Assembly (NCBI GenBank): GCA_003646305.1 | Contig: QNFJ01000006.1 | Span: 1 to 28,915, forward strand | Reading direction: 5' to 3' | Length of the DNA stretch: 28,915 nt | Origin: Gammaproteobacteria bacterium | GTDB taxonomy: Bacteria; Pseudomonadota; Gammaproteobacteria; Methylococcales; UBA2780 | In this document: piece by piece, positions 23,074 to 28,915 of the stretch | Numbering within the stretch: the first letter of the stretch is position 1 | How the letters are laid out: every line of letters begins with the position of its first letter | The notes under the pieces: model-generated | Seen by the model: the letters and a program-made list of their open reading frames with translations, nothing else | Database searches by the model: none | Told to the model about the DNA's origin: nothing | Made by a program: the position numbers and the translations under genes

Positions 23074-24099
23074 CTAAAAATAGGTTCGTTCACCTGGGTG
23101 GGTTAAGGCCTGCTCTTCCTGGCTTCTGGAGAAAGCACGAACCCCTTTTGAAAAGAGTTTCTCAAAAGTCGACTTTTTGCGCTCCCAAGAGACTTCAAAA
23201 ACGGCGGCTTCCTGGTAGGCACGGCTGAGATAGTCATCGCTGGTGGTCAGTTCGTCAGCAAGATTGAGTTCAAGCGCCTGAATACCGTACCAGTGCTCTC
23301 CTGTAGCAACTTTATCAAGATCTAGTTGTTCACGGTTTTGCTTAATAAAATCTTTAAACAGTAGATGGGTTTCCTGGATTTCGGCTTGAAATTTTTCGCG
23401 TGCTTTTTCGTTGTTTTCACCAAACATGGTGAGTGTCCGCTTGTATTCGCCCGCGGTGTGCATTTCAAAATCAATGTCGTGATTTTTGAGTAGGCGATTA
23501 AAGTTTGGCAACTGACCAATCACACCGATAGAGCCGAGAATGGCAAATGGTGCAGCAATGATTTTATCGGCAACACAAGCCATCATGTAGCCACCACTGG
23601 CGGCAATTCGATCTACCGAGATTGTTAGAGGAATACCCCGATCACGAACACGTTGGAGTTGTGAGGCGGCAAGACCGTAGTCATGAACAATTCCACCGCC
23701 ACTTTCGATTTTGACTAATATTTCATCATCTGTTGTAGCGATGAGCAAAATTGCAGTTACCTCCTCACGGAGCGATTCAACGGCACTGGCGCGGACATCA
23801 CCCTTAAAATTGAGCACAAATAGCCGCTTTTTATCACACGACTCTTTTTTCGCTTCGGCTTTGTATTCTTTCTTAAACAGTTTTAATGCCTCTTTGAATG
23901 CCTTCTTGGGCAGCGCTGAGGCATTAAGGGTTAGCTCCATCTGCTGCAGCTTTTCATTGAGGCTTTTAACCTCAAGATGGTTCTCGTGATGTGACTTTGC
24001 CTTAATCAGAATCGAAGCAATGGCAAGTCCCAGCAAAGGAACCGCGATGATGGTGAGTGCCTTGAGTAGGAAAAGGCCGTATTCAGAGAGAAATTCCAT
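23074..24099 (-). CDS. sohB: SohB, inner-membrane S49 peptidase
   Basis: A membrane-anchored serine peptidase related to SppA that acts on the periplasmic side. 341 residues, normal length. One N-terminal membrane segment (about residues 8-32) is followed by a charged, Lys-rich helical region to about 90. The catalytic Ser168 is in A-A-S-G-G-Y-M and the general-base Lys220 in T-A-G-E-Y-K-R-T-L-T. The I-E-S-G-G-G-I-V-H-D-Y loop is also family-typical. Its stop is 139 bp before the start of the His-rich gene, and its start is 36 bp after the nuclease gene's stop. A link to the defence genes upstream is not supported. Confidence 0.92.
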   Translation of the reverse strand: MEFLSEYGLFLLKALTIIAVPLLGLAIASILIKAKSHHENHLEVKSLNEKLQQMELTLNASALPKKAFKEALKLFKKEYKAEAKKESCDKKRLFVLNFKGDVRASAVESLREEVTAILLIATTDDEILVKIESGGGIVHDYGLAASQLQRVRDRGIPLTISVDRIAASGGYMMACVADKIIAAPFAILGSIGVIGQLPNFNRLLKNHDIDFEMHTAGEYKRTLTMFGENNEKAREKFQAEIQETHLLFKDFIKQNREQLDLDKVATGEHWYGIQALELNLADELTTSDDYLSRAYQEAAVFEVSWERKKSTFEKLFSKGVRAFSRSQEEQALTHPGERTYF

Positions 24100-24135
24100 A
24101 AATTTAGTTTTTGAATAGTTCGTTGAAAAAGGTAA

Positions 24136-26457
24136 TTATAAAGCCACCGCAGCGGAGAGTTCACTTAACGTTACCGCAAAAGGCCGCCCAGTGTTAGCGC
24201 GACCTATGGAATAGCCAGAGAGTTTCCTTATATCCCATTTCTGATGACCAAAAACAGCTGGGTCAACGGGGTAGATGTGATAAAGCAGGTAATAGTCACA
24301 GCTTGGATCTCGGGGATAACCTTTGCCCCTCAAATCAGATTGACTAACAAGTTCTGGCGCTTTACTCGTTATTTGCCAAATGTCACCACTCTCAAACTGC
24401 CCCTTCCCTCGTAGTAATAGGTATTTTGCCCCGGCCTCTTTAACACCAAATAGCTTGAGTCCTTTTGAGTCGAGGCGGATATTATATAAGCCTTTATCTT
24501 TAATCCATGCCTCTTGATCGCTATTGTAAAAGCCGATTAAAACAGCGGACTCAGAGGGGGGTTGTGGGCGAATTTTAGTCGTTGATGTTAAGTACTCAGG
24601 CATAATTTCATGCACCTTCGTTACTTTTACTTTTTTATGAATCGCATATTGGTGATAGGTTAATTGTTCACGCTGAGAGGCTCTATTGCTAAAGTGCTCG
24701 GCCACTTCTCGAATAAAGTCCCCCACCGCCTCAATGCCCGAACTATTTTCAGAAGGGGAAACTGGAAAGGCGCCTAAACCAGGAATAACTTCATGGAAGC
24801 CACGGCGCTGATAATCTGCTGTGCCGGGGTAAAGCAGATAGGCACCCACGGTTCGGCGAATTGCATCTTTATAAGCATGCATTTTTAACAGATCAGCGCG
24901 TTTGTAATCACCTCTCTTCTGGTTGCTTTTTTCGGCATTCAAAATACTCATGCGCTCATGATCATTGAGCCCATCATCACTTGAGGTCAGATATTCCAGC
25001 CCTTCAACTTTATACTTGGCATCAAAATGAACGTGAACAATAAGCTCTTGCTCCTCGGCCTCTGTTTCGGAGAAGGCTTTAGGCCATAAAGAGAGGGTGT
25101 AATCAGGGCGCATTTGTTGTGTCCAGCTTCCCGATTTTGGGTAATCAGATGGGCTAAACGTGCGGTTATAGTTAAATTGAACCGTGAGCTCTCGTCCTTG
25201 GTAAATATAATCGCCTTTTATTGCTGTATGTTGCCCCGCAAGCAACTGTAGCCCAAGTCCGTCAGAGGTCTCTTTAATAAGTGCTTTGGTCTCTTTTGGC
25301 TCAATACTAAAAATAGTCTCGACTAGCCGCAGCAGCTTAAAAAACAGCCAATACTCATAGAGCGTGGCCACATCGCGCTTACCAATAGGGTAGGACTCAT
25401 CTAAACCACTCCAAACCAGCTTTGCAGCCAACTCGTACATTAACCAAACGCGCAGAACCTCACGGTAGCCAGACTTTCGTTGCAGTACTGGGCTGTTGAG
25501 TGGCAATGAATGAGGTGGGTTTAGCTCTTGGAAAACAGGGTGGTTTAAGTATTCAGAAAAGCGTGCCTCAAGGGATTTTGCATCATAGTAAATTTGTGGC
25601 CGTTTTGAGGTGTCGGGTTGACCTCCTTCAATCTGTTGGCAGATAGCACCACAAAAGCGCTCAAACTCTTTTAGAACATGTTTTACAAAGCGATTTTCAG
25701 GTGTATCAACACTGTCCACCTTAATGGTGTTGGATAACCGAGAAGGAATAGAGCCAATGGTTGAGGCGAGTGGATGGCGTGAAGAAAGCTTGGTTCGGTT
25801 TGAGCGGGAGGCAATCTGCCGAATTTGTTGTGAGCCAATTCGGCGCGCACGGCGAATATCTATCTCATTAAGCTGCTCACTCCAAGCGGTTGCCGGCATA
25901 GAGGTGATGCGGTGAACAGCATTACGGAAGGTATCTGAAGCAACAATTGACTGAACAAAGGCAAATCGCTGGTACAAGCTGGCAGACTCGCCTTCATAAT
26001 CAACAGAAAACTTTTGAGTAACAGCAGAAGAGTGCTGCATTAGCAACTCTGTACATTCAGTCGTAATATCCTCCAGCATTTTACGGTACTCACTGCGGTA
26101 ATCCGCCTTAATAGAGCGAACCTCTACCGCAAGTTCAATGCTTTTTTCCTGCTCATGTTCAACTGTGAGTGCTAAGCGTCCCACATAAATATTGGGTGTA
26201 ATTCGCCCATAGCGGCTATCTCTTCGTGAAACCTGAACAATGCCACCAAGAGGCTTAAGCCAGTAGCCTTTAGGAAGTTCGTATTCATACCCGCAACCCT
26301 CTAACAGTTGAATAGGCTCTTCACCCTCTTCAGTTGCAGACTCATCGGTTAATTTAAGCAGGCTGTTTTTCTTAATCTCACACTCTGAAAAAAGCGTCAG
26401 AACGCCCTCCTGATTTAGCGCAAGAGAAACCTTCTCTTTGCTATGAGGGTTTTGCAC
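24136..26457 (-). CDS. McrC-like nuclease with DUF2357 and PD-(D/E)XK domain
   Basis: The likely nuclease partner of the AAA+ protein encoded just before it, as in McrBC-like (type IV) restriction systems that cut modified DNA. 773 residues. The N-terminal part (about 1-300) has the DUF2357 look. The nuclease core carries Asp452 in M-R-P-D-Y-T-L-S-L-W-P and Asp479/Lys481 in V-H-F-D-A-K-Y-K, the expected PD-(D/E)XK pattern. The C-terminal 150 residues resemble a separate small domain (S-A-V-L-I-G-F-Y-N, G-K-G-Q-F-E-S-G-D-I-W). It begins with GTG three bases after the partner's TAA, with GAGG upstream, so the two are translated together. Confidence 0.84.
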   Translation of the reverse strand: MQNPHSKEKVSLALNQEGVLTLFSECEIKKNSLLKLTDESATEEGEEPIQLLEGCGYEYELPKGYWLKPLGGIVQVSRRDSRYGRITPNIYVGRLALTVEHEQEKSIELAVEVRSIKADYRSEYRKMLEDITTECTELLMQHSSAVTQKFSVDYEGESASLYQRFAFVQSIVASDTFRNAVHRITSMPATAWSEQLNEIDIRRARRIGSQQIRQIASRSNRTKLSSRHPLASTIGSIPSRLSNTIKVDSVDTPENRFVKHVLKEFERFCGAICQQIEGGQPDTSKRPQIYYDAKSLEARFSEYLNHPVFQELNPPHSLPLNSPVLQRKSGYREVLRVWLMYELAAKLVWSGLDESYPIGKRDVATLYEYWLFFKLLRLVETIFSIEPKETKALIKETSDGLGLQLLAGQHTAIKGDYIYQGRELTVQFNYNRTFSPSDYPKSGSWTQQMRPDYTLSLWPKAFSETEAEEQELIVHVHFDAKYKVEGLEYLTSSDDGLNDHERMSILNAEKSNQKRGDYKRADLLKMHAYKDAIRRTVGAYLLYPGTADYQRRGFHEVIPGLGAFPVSPSENSSGIEAVGDFIREVAEHFSNRASQREQLTYHQYAIHKKVKVTKVHEIMPEYLTSTTKIRPQPPSESAVLIGFYNSDQEAWIKDKGLYNIRLDSKGLKLFGVKEAGAKYLLLRGKGQFESGDIWQITSKAPELVSQSDLRGKGYPRDPSCDYYLLYHIYPVDPAVFGHQKWDIRKLSGYSIGRANTGRPFAVTLSELSAAVAL

Positions 26458-26460
26458 CGG

Positions 26461-28185
26461 TTAAGCCTCGGCAAAGCTGGTAAAGCCATCCGCAAGCACT
26501 CTTTGGTGCATTCGGTGCAGTTTTTCATAAGAGAGAAGATACTTAACGGAGTGTTTCGCTGCTCCCTCACTATTGAGTTGAAAAGGTTGTTGAGTTGAAT
26601 CTTTTAGGCACAAGCTGCCGAGTGCCTGTAATACCTTCTCAATTTTATTCCGAGAACCATGCAATTTAGGCAGTAATTTTTGCATAATCGCTGCATCAAC
26701 GACCTGATTAAGCTCCATTGTAGAATCAGAAAGCTCAGTGCATATAGCTACAAAACGGCTCATTTCAGAGGCGGTGCGATAACCAAATTCAGCACCAACA
26801 CCCTGTAAATTATTGAAAAATGGCATCAGGGTTTCACCTAGCTTCTCGGCAATCTGTTCGTTGTTATTGGCAGCCGATACAAAACTTTCTGCCATTGAGG
26901 CGCCTTGCCCTCGAAGCCGCTCCATATCAATCGGCTTAGGGTTATCAAAATAGCCCAACATTTCACTCTCAGAGACCCTAAACTCAATCACATTGGCGCG
27001 ATCAAGCACCTTGGGGCTAAACATATAGGTTGTTTCATCAATATTGACGGTACCAATTACAAAAAGATTCTTAGGCAATGAAAGTGTTGCAGGTACATCA
27101 CACTCATTCCACTGCCCCCCCTCAGGGTGGAGTGTTATACGGCTGTCGCTAGACTCCATGGCCGATAAAAAATCAGCAAAATAACGCTCCACATGAGACA
27201 TATTCATCTCATCTAGAATCAAAAAATAGGGCTTATCAGAATCATCTGCTGCGCGCAGAATAAGGTCAAGAACCCCCGAATCAGGCTTAATGTACCCCCC
27301 TTCATCAAGTGCATTAGGAAACCCCAATAAAGGCTCCCTATTAGTCCAATCTGCCCCCACCGCAACCATGCAATATTGTTGAGAAGATTCACAAATCCAT
27401 AAGGAAAAAGCCTCGGCCAGCTTGGTCTTTCCCGAGCCAGAGAGGCCGGTTAGGATTACGAAGGGTTTGGTTTGAAGGGCAGCGGTGAAGCGAAGTGGTA
27501 GTTGGGGTGGGAAGATGAGTCCGCTTTCACTCATGCTATGACGTAGAGCCGATAAATTGAGGCGTTCTTTTTGAGTGGGCATTAAAGGTGGTTCTGCTGA
27601 GTTTATTGAAGGCCATATTTCAACAACCTCTTTATAAATTGAGACCATTTCCTTTAAGTCACGGGTTAGAGCCTCATTAGAAGGAAGAGCGTTGGCGGGG
27701 TAGAATTTTGCTGCAATATTTGATTTTTCGTATGACATGCCCAAATCAGTATTTGCGTGCAAATTTAAAGGTTTTGAACTCCAATTAACTAGACGCTCAA
27801 CTTTACCAAGAATAAGCTTTGCTATCTGTTTCTCTCGTTTTTTTGCTTCGACTGCACCGAGTCTTTTTATTGGCCCTGTGGTTCCTTGGTTAAGTGATAA
27901 GTAAACACCGCTGCCATCAGAGCAAAATAGGTAAACTAGGTTTATACCTTCTTGAGTAGATGTCGTGACTTTTTTATCGAGTATTGCGAGCCACGCAATA
28001 TTAGCCCAGTTCCCAGCGCCAGCACTGGCTTTGATTTTATAGGGATAATATTGGCTTGTGAGATCCCCAATAATATTTGTTAGCTCTGAACGGATGAATT
28101 TAGCCAATGGGTTGTCGCTGAATGGTTTTTTTGTTTCATTTGGCCATTCCTGTATAACTTTACTTAAGCCTGCTCGTAAATCCAT
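26461..28185 (-). CDS. McrB-like AAA+ NTPase with MrcB_N (DUF3578) domain
   Basis: Motor subunit of a McrBC-like restriction system. The N-terminal 170 residues resemble the MrcB_N/DUF3578 domain (W-A-N-I-A-W-L-A-I-L-D, S-D-G-S-G-V-Y-L-S-L-N-Q-G), thought to recognise the target DNA. The AAA+ core has Walker A G-L-S-G-S-G-K-T at residues 247-254, Walker B F-L-I-L-D-E-M-N-M-S-H-V-E, and the McrB-type G-T-V-N-I-D-E-T-T sensor segment followed by L-D-R-A. I place the start at 28185 because GGAG lies six bases before that ATG and M-D-L-R is the usual family start; an ATG at 28209 would add eight residues. GTP is the family's fuel in E. coli McrB; not proved here. Confidence 0.87.
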   Translation of the reverse strand: MDLRAGLSKVIQEWPNETKKPFSDNPLAKFIRSELTNIIGDLTSQYYPYKIKASAGAGNWANIAWLAILDKKVTTSTQEGINLVYLFCSDGSGVYLSLNQGTTGPIKRLGAVEAKKREKQIAKLILGKVERLVNWSSKPLNLHANTDLGMSYEKSNIAAKFYPANALPSNEALTRDLKEMVSIYKEVVEIWPSINSAEPPLMPTQKERLNLSALRHSMSESGLIFPPQLPLRFTAALQTKPFVILTGLSGSGKTKLAEAFSLWICESSQQYCMVAVGADWTNREPLLGFPNALDEGGYIKPDSGVLDLILRAADDSDKPYFLILDEMNMSHVERYFADFLSAMESSDSRITLHPEGGQWNECDVPATLSLPKNLFVIGTVNIDETTYMFSPKVLDRANVIEFRVSESEMLGYFDNPKPIDMERLRGQGASMAESFVSAANNNEQIAEKLGETLMPFFNNLQGVGAEFGYRTASEMSRFVAICTELSDSTMELNQVVDAAIMQKLLPKLHGSRNKIEKVLQALGSLCLKDSTQQPFQLNSEGAAKHSVKYLLSYEKLHRMHQRVLADGFTSFAEA

Positions 28186-28219
28186 CTGTTTCTCCAAGTT
28201 ATTTTCCATCTCAACTCAC

Positions 28220-28915
28220 TCATAATAGGTCAGTCAATCCAACAAAGGTTTCAAAATGTTCTGGGTTAATAAATTCTGTACTGCTGTGGGGGTAGGCTTT
28301 TAAAAAGGTGCTGGGGAAGCGGTTTTTTGCTTTGGGGTTCCACTTAATTTCCCATGCCTGGAGTGTGTCGTGGCTTTCTTCTAGGTAGTCTATTTCTTGC
28401 TGTTGCTGGGTTCGCCAGAAGTAGGCTTGGGTGGTGCGGTCTTGTTGGTAGGCGAGTTGTTTTCTGCGCTCACTGATGAGGAAGTTTTTCCATAGTGCGC
28501 CGGTGTCGGTTCGAGATTCAGTTGCGGTGTAGTTGCCTAAGATGGCATTGCGTATGCCATTGTCACAGAAGTAGATTTTTTTACTCTTTTTAAGCTCGTT
28601 TCTAACATTCTTGCTATAGGACGGTAGGCGGAAAATGATGAAGGCTTTTTCTAGAATATCGATGTATTTTTCGACGGTATGACTATTTGACCCCGTTAAT
28701 CGCGCAAGCTCTTGATATGAGACTTCTGAGCCTATTTGTAGGGCGAGTGCTCTGAGCAGTTTATCAAGTAGTTGGGGCTTTTTTAGCCCTTCAAAGCTTA
28801 ATATATCTTTGTACAGGTAGCTTTCTGCTAATAATTTGAGTGATTCTTGCGCATCATTAATATCTGTTTGCGTGGCAACTTCTGGATAATAGCCATAGAC
28901 AAGTCGGTGTTTAAG
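28220..28915 (-). CDS. AAA ATPase of the DUF4143 type, C-terminal part (runs off right edge)
   Basis: The frame is open from the right edge to the TGA at 28220-28222, giving 231 residues that lack the N-terminal ATPase domain. The visible part starts in text such as H-R-L-V-Y-G-Y-Y-P-E-V, then has a winged-helix-like segment (E-V-S-Y-Q-E-L-A-R-L-T-G-S-N-S-H-T-V-E-K-Y-I-D-I-L-E-K-A-F-I written here in parts across residues 65-93), K-K-I-Y-F-C-D-N-G-I-R-N-A and a C-terminal nuclease-like region (Q-E-I-D-Y-L-E, A-W-E-I-K-W). This order is that of AAA_14/DUF4143 proteins. The stop lies about 10 bp before the upstream alternative start of the McrB-like gene, so it is in the same operon. Its role in defence is unproved. 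Confidence 0.82.
   Translation of the reverse strand, partial: LKHRLVYGYYPEVATQTDINDAQESLKLLAESYLYKDILSFEGLKKPQLLDKLLRALALQIGSEVSYQELARLTGSNSHTVEKYIDILEKAFIIFRLPSYSKNVRNELKKSKKIYFCDNGIRNAILGNYTATESRTDTGALWKNFLISERRKQLAYQQDRTTQAYFWRTQQQQEIDYLEESHDTLQAWEIKWNPKAKNRFPSTFLKAYPHSSTEFINPEHFETFVGLTDLL

Noticed and set aside
1..28915. CRISPR arrays, tRNA and rRNA genes
   Set aside because: No regularly spaced repeats and no tRNA- or rRNA-like segments were found on reading both strands.

Overview
The window carries ordinary gammaproteobacterial housekeeping genes interrupted by accessory blocks. The metW/DUF4426 pair, the plsY-tsaD-folB-folK neighbourhood, the tesA-ybbA-ybbP trio and sohB all point to Gammaproteobacteria. 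The moderate base composition would suit a sulfur- or methane-oxidising type of lineage, but the sequence does not fix the genus.

Layout, left to right. (1) 1-8864, core block: the 3' part of metW, a secreted DUF4426 protein, the minus-strand set folB-folK-ampG, plsY converging on tsaD, an ABC exporter (permease plus ATPase), and the arylesterase/lysophospholipase tesA, whose start codon touches that of the divergent ATPase gene. (2) 8865-9447: 583 bp with no assignable gene. (3) 9448-17018: a seven-gene V/A-type rotary ATPase operon in the order B-D-I-K-E-C'(DUF2764)-A. Its gene set matches the compact operons of Chlamydiae, Bacteroidetes and spirochetes, which as I recall run E-C'-A-B-D-I-K, so this one looks circularly permuted. 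The K subunit keeps the ligands of the Na+ site known from Enterococcus hirae NtpK. (4) 17048-17283: a frameshifted, truncated remnant that reads like MnhE/MrpE, a Na+/H+ antiporter subunit. (5) 17354-19521: a catabolic-type glutamate dehydrogenase, a 398-bp gene-free stretch, and a stand-alone cytidylyltransferase-fold protein. (6) 19817-22934: a copper block on the minus strand with a His-rich secreted protein, CopC, and a large CopD-cytochrome c-thioredoxin-like fusion. (7) 23074-24099: sohB. (8) 24136-28915: a McrBC-like defence pair (MrcB_N-AAA+ GTPase/ATPase and DUF2357/PD-(D/E)XK nuclease) preceded by the C-terminal part of a DUF4143-type AAA ATPase that runs off the right edge.

How the genes work together. 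The V-ATPase operon, the antiporter remnant and their gene-poor flanks (8865-9447 and 17019-17353) look like an acquired sodium-energetics island placed next to the conserved tesA locus. The copper genes form a coherent periplasmic copper-handling unit, and the McrBC-like pair is a modified-DNA restriction module. No tRNA, rRNA or CRISPR array was seen. The most rewarding items are the permuted, probably Na+-linked V-ATPase operon and the CopD-cytochrome-thioredoxin fusion.
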